Assembly: GCF_004765605.1 (NCBI RefSeq)
Contig: NZ_SRLC01000001.1
Location: 434,001-498,000, forward strand
DNA: 64,000 bases
Reading direction: 5' to 3'
From: Hymenobacter aquaticus
GTDB lineage: Bacteria > Bacteroidota > Bacteroidia > Cytophagales > Hymenobacteraceae
Part shown: piece after piece, positions 46,126 to 55,698 of the stretch
How the letters are laid out: every line of letters begins with the position of its first letter
How positions within the stretch are numbered: position 1 is the stretch's first letter
Program-made: the position numbers and the translations under genes
The notes under the pieces: model-generated
Seen by the model: only the letters and a program-made list of their open reading frames with translations
The model's database searches: none
Told to the model about the DNA's origin: nothing

Positions 46126-47379
46126 TTATTTCAACACATCCAGGGCCTCTTTCAGGCGGGGCAGGGCGGCTTCCATGCTTTCCAGGGAAGCGCCGCCCAC
46201 CGACATGCGGAACCAGGTCGAGGTTTCGTCGGTGCCGAAGGCACCGAAGGGCACCACGGCCAGGCGGGCCCGGGAAATGAGGTAGAAGGTAATGTCCTTG
46301 TTGGTCGCCAGCAGCTTGCCCTCGGGCGTGGTTTTGCCGATGGCGTTGATCTGGGCCGTGAGGTAGATGGCGCCCTGGGGCACGACGGCATCGACGGGGT
46401 AGCCCTGCTTTTTCAGGTCCTGCAAGCCGTTGTACAAGGCATCGAGGCTGCGCTGTACTTTCTGCTTGAAGCCGGCCAGAAACTCGTCGACGGCGGCCCC
46501 TTGTTTCAGGTACTTGGCGGTGGCCACCTGCTCGGCCTTGGGCGCCCAGGCCCCCACGTGGCCCAGAATAGACTTCATCTTGTCGATGACGGTGCTGGGG
46601 CCGAAGGCGTAGCCCACGCGCACGCCGGTGGCGGCAAAGCACTTGGAAATACCGTCGATGTAGATGACGTAGTCGCGCAGCTCGGGCCGCAGGTTGACCG
46701 GGTCGTAGTGCTGGGTTTCCCCGAAGGTCAGCATCCAGTAGATCTGGTCGTACATGATGTACAGGGGCTTTTCGCCGGCGGTGCGGGTCTTGTTTTCGGC
46801 AATGACCAGGTCGCAGATGGCCTCCAGGTCTTCGCGCGAAAATACGGTGCCGGTGGGGTTCAGCGGGGAGCACAGGGCCAGTAGAGTGGCACCCTTCAGG
46901 TGGGGTGCTACCTCAGCGGCGGTGGGCATGAAGTTGTTTTCCACCGTGGTTTCGACCATCACCGGCTCGGCGCCGGAGAGGTGGCAGTAGTGGTTGTTGT
47001 TCCAACTGGGCACGGGGAACACCACTTTGTCGCCGGGGTCAATCAGGGCCAAATACGTGGCGTAGATCAGGGGCCGGGAGCCGCCGGCCACCAGGATGTC
47101 GTTGACGGAGTAGGTGAGGCCCAGCCGCTCGGTGGTGAATTCGGCTACGGCCGTGCGCAGGTCGGCCATGCCGTTGGCAGGCGGGTAGTTGGTGTTGCCG
47201 GCCGCGTAAGCCGCCGCAATTTCAGCTTGCAGCTCGTCGGGAATAGGATAGATTTTCGGATCGAAGTCGCCGATGGTGAGGTTGCAGATTTCCTCGCCCT
47301 TGCGGATCATGTCATTTACCTCATTGCCAATCTTGATAATTTCGGAGCCAATCAGGCTGCCGGCCATTTTAGAAACCAT
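46126..47379 (-). CDS. Class I/II PLP-dependent aminotransferase
   Basis: A 417-aa aspartate-aminotransferase-like enzyme with NYPPANGMADLRTAVAEFT, SPLNPTGTVFSREDLEAI, YDQIYWMLTFG, and the PLP lysine K246 in GISKCFAATGVRVGYAFGP. The amino acid substrate cannot be told apart; an aspartate or aromatic aminotransferase role is possible. Start ATG 47379. The palindrome at 46027 follows its stop. Confidence 0.92.
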   Translation of the reverse strand: MVSKMAGSLIGSEIIKIGNEVNDMIRKGEEICNLTIGDFDPKIYPIPDELQAEIAAAYAAGNTNYPPANGMADLRTAVAEFTTERLGLTYSVNDILVAGGSRPLIYATYLALIDPGDKVVFPVPSWNNNHYCHLSGAEPVMVETTVENNFMPTAAEVAPHLKGATLLALCSPLNPTGTVFSREDLEAICDLVIAENKTRTAGEKPLYIMYDQIYWMLTFGETQHYDPVNLRPELRDYVIYIDGISKCFAATGVRVGYAFGPSTVIDKMKSILGHVGAWAPKAEQVATAKYLKQGAAVDEFLAGFKQKVQRSLDALYNGLQDLKKQGYPVDAVVPQGAIYLTAQINAIGKTTPEGKLLATNKDITFYLISRARLAVVPFGAFGTDETSTWFRMSVGGASLESMEAALPRLKEALDVLK

Positions 47380-47547
47380 AATAATGTCTGTTGTTAGGGT
47401 TGTCCTGTTGTTGGGTTTTGCGCCAAATATAGGGGCGCGGCGTTATGCACGCCGGAATTAATTCGCGCGGCGCTACAATTTCTAACGGCCGCCGCCGCTG
47501 CCGGCCCGCCGCCCACCCGCAAAACCGCCTCAGCTGCCGAAAGCATA

Positions 47548-47579
47548 GGGGCCCGAACAACGGCGGTTGCTCGGGCCCC
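47548..47579 (-). terminator. Possible hairpin terminator after the PepSY gene
   Basis: GGGGCCCGA (47548-47556) pairs with TCGGGCCCC (47571-47579). It lies 26 bp after the PepSY stop. It lacks a strong T-run, so it may only slow transcription. Confidence 0.5.
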
Positions 47580-47604
47580 GGGGAAGATATTCGCGCTAAA
47601 GGGC

Positions 47605-48867
47605 TTAGACGGCCACGGCGGCGGGCTTCAGCTGCTTTTTCTTGCTCTTGCGCAGGCGGCTGAGCCACATAATCACGCCCGTAACCGGGAAGGTGACGCC
47701 CAGCAGGCACACCACTACCGCTACGATTTTCGAGGGCGTACCAAAGATGGCGCCCGTGTGCATGGGCTTGAAGGTGCGCCGCACCCGCTGGCCCAGGTTG
47801 CGGTCCTCGAAGTTGAGCCGGCCCAGGGGGCGGCCGGTGTACTGGTCGAGGTAGAGCTCATCGGTGGCCCCTTCGTAGGCCGCGTTGGCCGAGGTGGTGT
47901 TCACGCGCACGGCCTCGGTCGAGTCTTTGGGCCAGGCAATGGCGTAAGACAGGGCCCCGGGCACCTGCCGCCGGGCCACGATGTAGGCCTGGTCGAACGT
48001 GAGCTGGCCGCCGCTGAGCACCAGCGTCGACTTGGGGGCCTCGGGGCCTTTGGGGTCGGAATTGGTGACGGCGAAGATGCCGTTGTTGAACCACTCAAAC
48101 GACCAGGCCAGGCCGGTGAAGGCAAACACGAACAGGAACAGGGCGCTGTAGAAACCCAGCACGACGTGCAAGTCGTGGTTGAGGCGCTTAAAGCTGGCGT
48201 CCCACTTCATGGTCATGCGCTGCCGCACGGCTTTGCGCGTCGCGGGCCACCACAGCACGAGGCCGGTGCCGATAATGAACAGGAACAGCAGCGTGCTGAC
48301 GCCCACCACGAGCTTGCCCACGGGCCCGCCCACCATGCCGCGGTGCAGGGCCATCATGGTGAAGAAAAACGTGTCCCGGTAGTTCAATTTGTCGAGTACG
48401 GCGCCGGTGTAGGGGTTCAGGTAGAACACCGGGCCGCGGCCCCCTTCGCCCCCGCCTTTACCCTTGTCGGTCTTGCCTTTTTCGCCCTGCGGACCGTGGC
48501 CGGCCCCGCCTTGCTCAGCGCGGCTTTTGCCGCCCGCCGCTTTGCCTTCCCGGCCGCCCTCGGGCTTACCGCCGGGGCTGCCCGGCCCGCCCGCCAGGCT
48601 GATTTCCACGGTGCGGGTGGGATCGGCGTACACTTTCACGCCCCCGATTTTGGCCTTGGGGTCGGTGGCTTGCACGGCTTGCACCAGCTGGGCCAGGGGC
48701 AGGCGCTGCTGGGTGGCGGGCGGCGTCACGAAGAACCGCGCGGGGTGCCAGGCCTGGTCCAGCTCTTTTTCAAACACCAGCACGCCGCCGGTAAAGCAGA
48801 CAATGGCAATGACCAGGCCCGAGGCCAGGCTGAGGTAGAGGTGAAGGTTGCGAAACAGAATTTTCAT
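47605..48867 (-). CDS. PepSY-associated transmembrane protein
   Basis: A 420-aa membrane protein with four membrane helices and two periplasmic PepSY-like regions, typical of the PiuB/FhuF-neighbour class found with siderophore receptors. It starts MKILFRNLHLYLSLASGLVIAIVCFTGGVLVFEKELD, and has a Gly/Lys-rich insert about 125-185, HRGMVGG, a heme-like or metal-site HDLHVVLGFY, and MHTGAIFGTPSKIV. It probably reduces or handles ferric siderophores in the inner membrane. ATG 48867. It is 135 bp downstream of the TonB siderophore receptor. Confidence 0.88.
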   Translation of the reverse strand: MKILFRNLHLYLSLASGLVIAIVCFTGGVLVFEKELDQAWHPARFFVTPPATQQRLPLAQLVQAVQATDPKAKIGGVKVYADPTRTVEISLAGGPGSPGGKPEGGREGKAAGGKSRAEQGGAGHGPQGEKGKTDKGKGGGEGGRGPVFYLNPYTGAVLDKLNYRDTFFFTMMALHRGMVGGPVGKLVVGVSTLLFLFIIGTGLVLWWPATRKAVRQRMTMKWDASFKRLNHDLHVVLGFYSALFLFVFAFTGLAWSFEWFNNGIFAVTNSDPKGPEAPKSTLVLSGGQLTFDQAYIVARRQVPGALSYAIAWPKDSTEAVRVNTTSANAAYEGATDELYLDQYTGRPLGRLNFEDRNLGQRVRRTFKPMHTGAIFGTPSKIVAVVVCLLGVTFPVTGVIMWLSRLRKSKKKQLKPAAVAV

Positions 48868-49002
48868 AGAGACAAACGGAGTCGGAAAGACAGAGAATGG
48901 GGCCGGAACCGGCGGGTTGACCTCAGCCCGGAGGGTAACAGTTGCAGCTGAAACCTCCCGGACCTGGGTCACTCACCAATTCACTCATTCACTCATTCAC
49001 AG

Positions 49003-51522
49003 TTATAACCGGTAGCTGGCCGTGGCCGAGAAGTTGCGGGGGGCAATGGGGTTCACGCTGTTGTCGTCGTGCAGGTTGTAGCTCAGCTCGTTGAGAATAT
49101 TGGCCAGCTTCACCCGCACCGACAGCCGGTCGTAGGTATAGCCCAGGGAGGCGTCGAATTGGGTGTAGTCGGGGATGCGGATCAGCTTGAAGGCGTCGGC
49201 GGTGGCCCAGGCTTTGCCCGTGCTGGGGTCCACGAGGCGGGTATTGCGGCCGGCCAGCTTGTCGCCCACGTAGTAGGTGGTGATGCCCGCATTCAGGCCG
49301 CGCAGGAAGCTGTGGCCCCCGAAGGCGCTGCTGAAGGCGTAGTACAGGCTCAAGTTGGCGGTGTGGGCCGGGTTGTAGCGCAGGCGGCTGCCGTTTTCGT
49401 AGATATTGCTGTTGGTGTAGGCCGTGTGGTTGTAGCTGTAGCCCGTAATAACCGACCAGCCCATCATCGGCTTGCTCTGCACGTCAATTTCCACGCCCTT
49501 GCTGGTTACCTCGCCGGCCATTTCCTGGGCCGTGGGACGGTTCTGGTTATAGTTGGCCGCGCCCGGCAGGATGGTCTGGGTCTGGTTGCTGTTCACGATG
49601 CGGTAGGCCGTCACGTTGGCCGACAACGCGCCTTTGAACAGGTCATTCTTGAGGCCCACCTCGTACTGGTCGATGACGGAAGGCGCCAGGGGCTTGCCGT
49701 CGGCATCGAAGGAGCTGGCCGAGGTGTTGGGCACGAACGAGTTGGAGTAGGAGGCAAACAGCGACATCGTCTTAAGGGGCTGGAACACCAGGCCGAGGCG
49801 GGGCGAAAAGGCGTTGTCGTAGCGGGTTTTCGCCTCGGTGGCCGTAATCTTCTGCACGCCGTTCACCGGGGCGTCGTAGGCGTAGGTCGTCACGGGCGTT
49901 TCGAGGTAGCTCCAGCGCACCCCGGCCAGCAGCTTCACCTGCTCCGAAATAGCCAGCAAATCCTGGGCGTAGAAGCCGGCCCGGCGGGTGCTGCCCAGCG
50001 TCCGGGAGCTGAACACGAGCTGGTCGTAGCCGCTGACGCGCTTGGCCGGCGCCGGCACCGCCCTGCTGCGGTCCAGCACGTTGATGGAGTCAAAGGCCTG
50101 GGCCCCGTAAGTCAGCGCGTTGGTTTGGTACTGGTCGGCATCGGCGCCCACCAGCAGGGTGTGGCCCAGCCAGCCGGTGCGGAACTTGCCGGTCAGGTCC
50201 AGCTGGGCCAGGTAGTAGTTCTCGGCCGTTTGGGTGCGCGAGAGGCTACGCTGCCAGTTGCCGTAGAGCTGGGGCCGCGCATACACCGTGCTGACCTTCG
50301 TAGTCGAATTGGTCTTGGTAATCGTGCCGTTGTTGATACCCGTGGGGCGGTTGCCGGTCCGCTGCTCGTTGTCGTAGCGCTGGAAGCCGCCGGTGGCCCG
50401 CAGCTGCCAGGCGTCGGTCAGGCGGCTGGTGAGCGTGGCGGTGGTGCTCGTTTGATTAGTGGTATTCTTCGCGCCGGGCACGTTCAGGAAGCGGCTGCGC
50501 GAGTCCAGGATGTTGTAGTCGATGGCGCCGACGCCGAAGTCGGGCGTGCGGTTGTCGCGCAGGTAGTCGCCTTCCAGCACCAGGGTCGTTTTCGGGCTCA
50601 GCTCAAAGAGCAGCGAGGGGTTCACGTACACGCGCTGCGAGGTTACCTCGTCGCGGAAGCTGTTGGCTTTTTCGAACGAGCCGTTCAGACGAAACGCTAC
50701 TTTGTCGCTCTGACCCACGGCCCCGTACACGTCGACCATCGGTTTCCAGAAGCCAAAGGAGCCCCCGCGCAGCCCCACCGAGCCGCCCCGCTCAAACTGC
50801 GGCTTCTTGGTTACCAGGTTCAGCACGCCCCCGGCGGCCACGTTGCCGTAGAGAATGGCGGCGCTGCCCTTCAATACTTCCAGGCGCTCCAGGGCGCTGG
50901 CTTCGGGCATCACGCCGTTGTTGAAGCGCACCCCGTTCTTAAAGGTGTTGTTCGAGCCGTAGGCAAAGCCCCGGCTGCCCAGCTCTTCCTGGGTGCCGCC
51001 GGTGGTGCTGGTCACGTACAGGCCGCTCACGTTCACCAGCGCGTCGCTCAGCCGCAGTACCTGCTGCTGCTCCAGCACCTGCCGGTCGATGGTAACGGCC
51101 GCCTGGGGCAAATCGAGCGGGGCAACGGGCATTTTGCCAATGGTCGTCGGGCGCTGGTTCAGGCCGCGCTGCCCGGTGATTTGTACTTCAGCCAACTCGT
51201 GCTTGTTGACGGCCAGGGTGATGGTAGGCAGTGTGGTCGTCTGGCCCGCTACCACCGTCACCGCCGTTTCCTGGGTTACGTAGCCCAGGCCGCTGATGTG
51301 CAGCAGCTGGGAGCCCGCTTCGGCTTTAAGTTTAAAGCTACCATCGGCCGCGGTATTCACGCCGGTACCGGCCTTTTTTAGGCTCACCGAAATGTTTTCC
51401 AGAGGCGCGCCGTCGGTGCCCACCAGCTTTCCCGCAATCAAGCCGCTTAGCGTCTGGGCCCAGCTGGTAGCCGGTAAAAAGAAGGTCAGCAGCAAAAGCG
51501 AAAGCAGGATGGAGCGGTGCAT
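49003..51522 (-). CDS. TonB-dependent siderophore receptor
   Basis: An 839-aa outer-membrane receptor. A signal peptide (MHRSILLSLLLLTFFLPATSWAQ) precedes a CarboxypepD_reg-like domain (about 28-115), a plug (about 125-240; VTIDRQVLEQQQVLRLSDALVNVSGLYV, ERLEVLKGSAAILYGNVAAGGVLNLVTKKPQ) and a long barrel of FhuA/ferrichrome-type ending in a TASYRL strand. The pattern fits TIGR01783-like siderophore receptors; the ligand is unknown. The PepSY gene follows, and three TAGAATnnTTC motifs sit in front of it. A Crp/Fnr gene is divergent. Confidence 0.95.
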   Translation of the reverse strand: MHRSILLSLLLLTFFLPATSWAQTLSGLIAGKLVGTDGAPLENISVSLKKAGTGVNTAADGSFKLKAEAGSQLLHISGLGYVTQETAVTVVAGQTTTLPTITLAVNKHELAEVQITGQRGLNQRPTTIGKMPVAPLDLPQAAVTIDRQVLEQQQVLRLSDALVNVSGLYVTSTTGGTQEELGSRGFAYGSNNTFKNGVRFNNGVMPEASALERLEVLKGSAAILYGNVAAGGVLNLVTKKPQFERGGSVGLRGGSFGFWKPMVDVYGAVGQSDKVAFRLNGSFEKANSFRDEVTSQRVYVNPSLLFELSPKTTLVLEGDYLRDNRTPDFGVGAIDYNILDSRSRFLNVPGAKNTTNQTSTTATLTSRLTDAWQLRATGGFQRYDNEQRTGNRPTGINNGTITKTNSTTKVSTVYARPQLYGNWQRSLSRTQTAENYYLAQLDLTGKFRTGWLGHTLLVGADADQYQTNALTYGAQAFDSINVLDRSRAVPAPAKRVSGYDQLVFSSRTLGSTRRAGFYAQDLLAISEQVKLLAGVRWSYLETPVTTYAYDAPVNGVQKITATEAKTRYDNAFSPRLGLVFQPLKTMSLFASYSNSFVPNTSASSFDADGKPLAPSVIDQYEVGLKNDLFKGALSANVTAYRIVNSNQTQTILPGAANYNQNRPTAQEMAGEVTSKGVEIDVQSKPMMGWSVITGYSYNHTAYTNSNIYENGSRLRYNPAHTANLSLYYAFSSAFGGHSFLRGLNAGITTYYVGDKLAGRNTRLVDPSTGKAWATADAFKLIRIPDYTQFDASLGYTYDRLSVRVKLANILNELSYNLHDDNSVNPIAPRNFSATASYRL

Positions 51523-51527
51523 AGTTA

Positions 51528-51611
51528 TTTAGAATGATTCAATTTAAGGCAAAGGTGGGGCTAGTTTAGAATTGTTCCAAATAAAAATATCGGTTTTTTA
51601 GAATGAATCCA
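51528..51611. promoter_or_regulatory. Three TTTAGAATnnTTC motifs upstream of the siderophore receptor
   Basis: TTTAGAATGATTCAA (51528-51542), TTTAGAATTGTTCCAA (51565-51580) and TTTAGAATGAATCCA (51597-51611) lie 37 and 32 bp apart between the receptor and the Crp/Fnr gene. They are partly palindromic. Since the gene pair is an iron-uptake unit, a Fur-like operator is a fair guess. Confidence 0.5.
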
Positions 51612-51763
51612 GATTACCCGGCTGACTGCTGCGCCCGGGCGGAGAGCGGCGGCCAGGAATTTCGCCCGCCGCGCGCTGATTCTGAGAAAGTAACGCGGGG
51701 GCTGCGGTGCTTTCCGGCGGCCGGCGTAAACTTGTGGCTACCCTGGCTGCTTTTTTCGTTTCG

Positions 51764-52348
51764 ATGCTGGCTCACCTTAAATCGTACCTGCAAGCCAAGC
51801 TGCCGCTGACCGACGAGCAGTTTGCCACCCTGGCCCGCACCCTGCTGCCCCGGGAGCTGAAGCGGCAGCAGACGCTGGTGCGGCAGGGCGAGGTGGGGCG
51901 CTACGGCGCCTTCGTCACGCAGGGCTGCCTGCGCAGCTTCGTGGTCGACCGCAAAGGCAAGGAACACGTGCTACAGTTTGCGCCCGAAAACTGGTGGATA
52001 GCCGACCAGCACGGCCTGATCCACCACGAGCCGGCGCTGTTCTCCATCGACGCGCTGGAAGATTCGCGGGTGCTGCTCTTCGGCCCCGACTTCTACCAGC
52101 AACTGCCCCAACTCGGCCCGCCGTTCCAGAGCTTTTTCTACGAGTTGCAGCAAAACAGCCTGCAAGCCATGCAGAAGCGCCTGATTGCCACGCTCAGCGC
52201 CCCGGCCGAGGAGCGCTACCTGGAGTTTATCCGCACCTACCCGTCGTTGGCCCAGCGCCTGCCCCAGCGCCTGATTGCCGCGTACCTGGGCATCACGCCC
52301 GAGTCGCTGAGCCGCATCCGCAAGGAGCTGAGCCGCGGAGAGGGGTAA
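51764..52348 (+). CDS. Crp/Fnr family transcription regulator
   Basis: A 194-aa regulator with a cyclic-nucleotide-binding-like N-domain (TLVRQGEVGRYGAFVTQGCLRSFVVDRKGKEHVLQFAPENWW, about 35-80) and a C-terminal winged helix (LPQRLIAAYLGITPESLSRIRKEL, about 160-190). The usual cAMP-pocket RxxS motif is not seen, so it is probably not a cAMP sensor; no Fnr cysteines are visible. ATG 51764 is preferred over the 51707 reading. It diverges from the siderophore receptor and may control it. Confidence 0.88.
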   Translation: MLAHLKSYLQAKLPLTDEQFATLARTLLPRELKRQQTLVRQGEVGRYGAFVTQGCLRSFVVDRKGKEHVLQFAPENWWIADQHGLIHHEPALFSIDALEDSRVLLFGPDFYQQLPQLGPPFQSFFYELQQNSLQAMQKRLIATLSAPAEERYLEFIRTYPSLAQRLPQRLIAAYLGITPESLSRIRKELSRGEG

Positions 52349-52362
52349 TGTGCTCAGGTGCT

Positions 52363-52694
52363 ACTGTGTTTTGAATGTGCTAAATGTGAGGAATGTGGAG
52401 GAATGTGCTGAATGTGAGAAATATGAAAAATGTGGGGAATGTGTCCTTGCGAGCTTGCGAAGCAATCCGCCCTCTGAAATGTGCTCAGCCTTCTGAATGT
52501 GAAAAGGCCTTTCTGGGTAAAGGTCATTGGTCACCAGCAGAGGACGGATTGACGCCGCTTGATGCGCGGAATGTCCTGCCTCCTCGCAAAGACACATTTC
52601 CCACATTCCTCACATTCCTCCACATCTAGCACATTTCTCACATTCCTCCACATTCAAAACACATTCCCCCACATTAGCCCTGAGCACATTCCCT
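52363..52694. repeat. Large inverted structure of tandem AATGTGAGG/CCTCACATT units
   Basis: The 421-bp gap between the Crp and DOPA-dioxygenase genes (52349-52769) has no protein-coding gene. Its left arm 52363-52442 is tandem AATGTGAGG-like units and the right arm 52593-52694 is the complement (CACATTCCTC units). The centre has a TTGCGAG...GAAGCAATCCG...CCTCT segment (52444-52475) also seen at 7467, and a partial inverted match to it. Both ends carry a GTGCTCAG...GCTAATGTGG-related motif. Confidence 0.85.
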
Positions 52695-52769
52695 TTCTTA
52701 CCATACATCAAGGCGGCGGGGCTGGGGGAGGGGTAATTTTGGAGGTACTTTTATATAAAAGAGAGCCGG

Positions 52770-53657
52770 ATGAACCGCCAGTCCTTTCTGAAAACGCTGG
52801 CCATTCTGCCTTTCGCCTCCGCCATGAACCTACACGACCTTCATAAAACCACTACTTCCTTCGCCAAAACCGAGCGGATGCCCGTGCTCTTCGTGGGCCA
52901 CGGCTCCCCGATGAATGCGCTGGAAGACAACGCCTTTACCCGCCGCATGCAGCAGCTGGGCCAGGAAATCCGGCGGCGCCAGCTGCCCCAGGCCATTCTG
53001 GTGGTGTCGGCCCACTGGCTTACCCGGGGCACCTTTGCCGGCCTAAACGAGCAGCCCGAAACTATCCACGACTTTGGGGGCTTCCCGCAGGAGCTGTTTG
53101 CCATGCAGTATCCCGCGCCCGGCGCGCCCACATTTGCCCAGTCCATCATCGAGCACGTGCAGGGTGTGCACGGCTCCCACGACTGGGGCCTCGACCACGG
53201 CACCTGGACCATCCTGCACCACCTGTTTCCGGCAGCCGACATTCCGGTGTTTCAGCTCAGCCTGGACGCCACCAAATCCATGCAGCAGCACTACGACCTG
53301 GCCCGGCAGCTGCGGTTTCTGCGCGACCGGGGCGTGCTGATTATCGGCAGCGGCAACGTGGTGCACAACCTGCGCCAGAGCATGCCCAAGCTCATGCTGG
53401 GCGACGCGACGCCCTACGACTGGGCCATTGAGTTTGACGAGTGGGTGAAAGCCAGGCTCAACCAGCGCGACTTCGCCAGCCTGGTCAACTACCAGCAGCT
53501 CAGCGGCGCCAGCGGGCAGCTCGCCGTGCCCACCACCGACCATTATCTGCCGCTGCTCTACAGCCTGGGCCTGGCCGATAAGGACGAGGACATCACCCAC
53601 ACGTTTGAGGAAGTGAGCTACGGCGGGCTGAGCATGCGCACGTTTGTGGCCGGCTAA
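52770..53657 (+). CDS. 4,5-DOPA dioxygenase extradiol-like protein (YgiD family)
   Basis: A 295-aa protein of the LigB/YgiD type. It has the metal-site blocks VLFVGHGSPMNALED, ILVVSAHWLTRG, DHGTWTILHHLFP and the late GSGNVVHNLR, all conserved. YgiD enzymes can cleave DOPA at the extradiol position using a non-haem metal. An N-terminal hydrophobic stretch (FLKTLAILPFASAM) may be a Tat-like or signal segment, which is unusual for YgiD and suggests export. ATG 52770. A hairpin terminator follows. Confidence 0.9.
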   Translation: MNRQSFLKTLAILPFASAMNLHDLHKTTTSFAKTERMPVLFVGHGSPMNALEDNAFTRRMQQLGQEIRRRQLPQAILVVSAHWLTRGTFAGLNEQPETIHDFGGFPQELFAMQYPAPGAPTFAQSIIEHVQGVHGSHDWGLDHGTWTILHHLFPAADIPVFQLSLDATKSMQQHYDLARQLRFLRDRGVLIIGSGNVVHNLRQSMPKLMLGDATPYDWAIEFDEWVKARLNQRDFASLVNYQQLSGASGQLAVPTTDHYLPLLYSLGLADKDEDITHTFEEVSYGGLSMRTFVAG

Positions 53658-53683
53658 GCCGCCCCGCCTTTCCGAATGCTACC

Positions 53684-53712
53684 GCCCGGCTCCGTTGCAA
53701 ACGAAGCCGGGC
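53684..53712 (+). terminator. Terminator after the YgiD-like gene
   Basis: GCCCGGCTCCGTT (53684-53696) pairs with AACGAAGCCGGGC (53700-53712) with one mismatch, then TGTTTGG follows. Confidence 0.7.
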
Positions 53713-53739
53713 TGTTTGGTTTGTAAACGGGCCCGCGCT

Positions 53740-55557
53740 TTACGGAACGCCAGCCAGGGCTTCGGGGAAAAGATGCAGCCGGAACAAAGCGCCCGGACCG
53801 GGCCGCAGCTCCATTTCGCCGCCGAGCTGCTCGCTCAGGGAGGTAATAAGGCGCTGCCCGAAGCTGCCCGCGCCGGACTGGCACTGCCCGGCCGCAATGC
53901 CGGGGCCGTTGTCCTGCACTTCCAGCAGCAGGCCCGGGCCGGGTTGCTGCGGGTCGGGGCCCAGGTACACGCGCAAGGCCGGCCGGGCTACGGTGGCGTA
54001 GGCGTGCTTGAAGGCATTGGTCAGCAGCTCGTTGAGCAACAGGCCCAGCGGCACGGCCACGTCCACGGGGAGCAGGGGCTGGGTTACTTCCACTTGCAGG
54101 TCGAAGGTTTCGGGCTGGTGCCCGTAGGCCGTGAGCAGGCTGGTGGCCAGGTCGCGCACGTAGTGCTGCATGTTCACGGTGGTCACCTCACTGGTTTGGT
54201 ATAGGCGCTGGTGAATCAGGGACATGGCCTCTACCCGCTGCTGACTTTCGCGCACGGCCTGCACGGCGCCGGCCTCGGTGAGGCGGTTGGCCTGCAGGCG
54301 CAGCAGCCCGGAAATGATGGCCAGGTTGTTTTTGACCCGGTGGTGCAGTTCCTGCATCAGGGTGGTGAGGCGGCCGGCCTGCTCGGTTATCTGCCGGTGG
54401 TTGGCCTGCAGCTGCACCTGCGCCCGGCGGCTCAGCCGGTACTGCCACACGGTCAGCGTCAGTAGCCCGCCGGCCCCGATGAGTACCGCGCCCAGGGCCC
54501 AGAGCTGCTGCCGCCGCCGGGTGTTTTCCTGGTTCAGGGTCGCAATCCGGGCCTGCAGCTGCTCGGCCTTGTAGCGGGCCGCCACCGTGGCCACGGCCCG
54601 GGTCAGGTCGACGCTGGCAATGGCTTGCTCCACTTTCTTTTCTTCTTCCAGCAGGCGCAGGGCGGTATGCAGCTGGCCCGCGTCGCGGTAAGCCAGGTAA
54701 GCGGCCTGCAGGGAGTTGCCCAGCCGGTGCGGGTCGCCAATGGCGCGGCCCAGCGCCAGGGCCGAGTCGGCGGCGGCAACGGCCTGGGTGGGCTGCTGCT
54801 GCTGGCGGTAGGCCCAGCTCAGGTTGCGGTAGGCGTGCTCCTGGCCGTTGCGGTTGTTTTGCTGCCGGTACAGGGGCAGGGCCCGGCGGAAATAGCCCAC
54901 GGCGGCCCGCAGGTCGCGGCCCTCGTCCATAATGGCCTGTCCGTAGTCGGCGTAGCCCACCGGCAGGCTCGACGGCTCGCTGGGGTGCTGCTGCTCCAGG
55001 GCCATGCTGGCCAGGTAGCATATTTTGGCCGAATCCAGGCGGCCCAGGTCCCGGTAGATAATGCCTTCCACCAGGTAAGCCCGGCTTTGCTCGGCGTAGT
55101 GCGGGCCGCGCGCGGCCGTGGTGCGGGCCAGCCGGGCCCAGTGCAGGGCCGTGCGCTTGAGCACCGGCACCCGCTGCATGTCGCCGATGCGCTTGTAGTT
55201 CTGGGCCATGAGCGAGTACACGTCCGCGCGGCCCGCGTCGTCGTGCTGGGCCGCAAACAGCGTCAGGGCGCGCTGGGCGTAGTAGAGGCTGGAGTCAAAC
55301 TCGCTTTTGCTGCGCAGCGCGGAGCCCAGCAGCCAGTAGCCCCGGGCCAGCTCCCCGGCGTACTGCTGCTGCCCGGCCACCCGGATGATCCGGCGGCTCT
55401 GGGCTTCGGCCCGCTCGTTGTCGGAGAGCAGCAGAAACTCAGTGGCTTTGCACAGGGCCCGGAGCTGGGCTTGCTTGGGCAGGGTAGGGGGCGGCAGGGC
55501 CGCCGCGGGCAGCAGCCCGCTTACCAGGCAGGCAAGCAGAAGAACGGGACGAACCAC
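53740..55557 (-). CDS. TPR-containing sensor histidine kinase (HisKA_2 type)
   Basis: A 605-aa kinase. The GTG at 55557 starts a signal peptide (VVRPVLLLACLVSGLLPAAA), followed by a TPR-rich region (about 40-330), one membrane segment (LWALGAVLIGAGGLLTLTVW, about 348-367), a HisKA_2 box with QELHHRVKNNLAIISGLLRLQ (H405/H406) and a HATPase_c with NELLTNAFKHAY and DNGPGIAAG. The periplasmic TPR part probably senses a protein or ligand. The GTG at 55695 is much less likely. It follows the LytTR regulator gene. Confidence 0.9.
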   Translation of the reverse strand: MVRPVLLLACLVSGLLPAAALPPPTLPKQAQLRALCKATEFLLLSDNERAEAQSRRIIRVAGQQQYAGELARGYWLLGSALRSKSEFDSSLYYAQRALTLFAAQHDDAGRADVYSLMAQNYKRIGDMQRVPVLKRTALHWARLARTTAARGPHYAEQSRAYLVEGIIYRDLGRLDSAKICYLASMALEQQHPSEPSSLPVGYADYGQAIMDEGRDLRAAVGYFRRALPLYRQQNNRNGQEHAYRNLSWAYRQQQQPTQAVAAADSALALGRAIGDPHRLGNSLQAAYLAYRDAGQLHTALRLLEEEKKVEQAIASVDLTRAVATVAARYKAEQLQARIATLNQENTRRRQQLWALGAVLIGAGGLLTLTVWQYRLSRRAQVQLQANHRQITEQAGRLTTLMQELHHRVKNNLAIISGLLRLQANRLTEAGAVQAVRESQQRVEAMSLIHQRLYQTSEVTTVNMQHYVRDLATSLLTAYGHQPETFDLQVEVTQPLLPVDVAVPLGLLLNELLTNAFKHAYATVARPALRVYLGPDPQQPGPGLLLEVQDNGPGIAAGQCQSGAGSFGQRLITSLSEQLGGEMELRPGPGALFRLHLFPEALAGVP

Positions 55558-55698
55558 GGGGCGGAAACAGGACGGTTGCGAAGGTGCCCCAAGATACCGA
55601 CCCGCCAGCGGGGCCGGGCCGAAAAGAGCGTCAAAGCGGCCCGGCCGCCGGTGAACGGCTGCGTTTGGTACGTGAGCCAGCGGCCCGGCGCCCACGGC

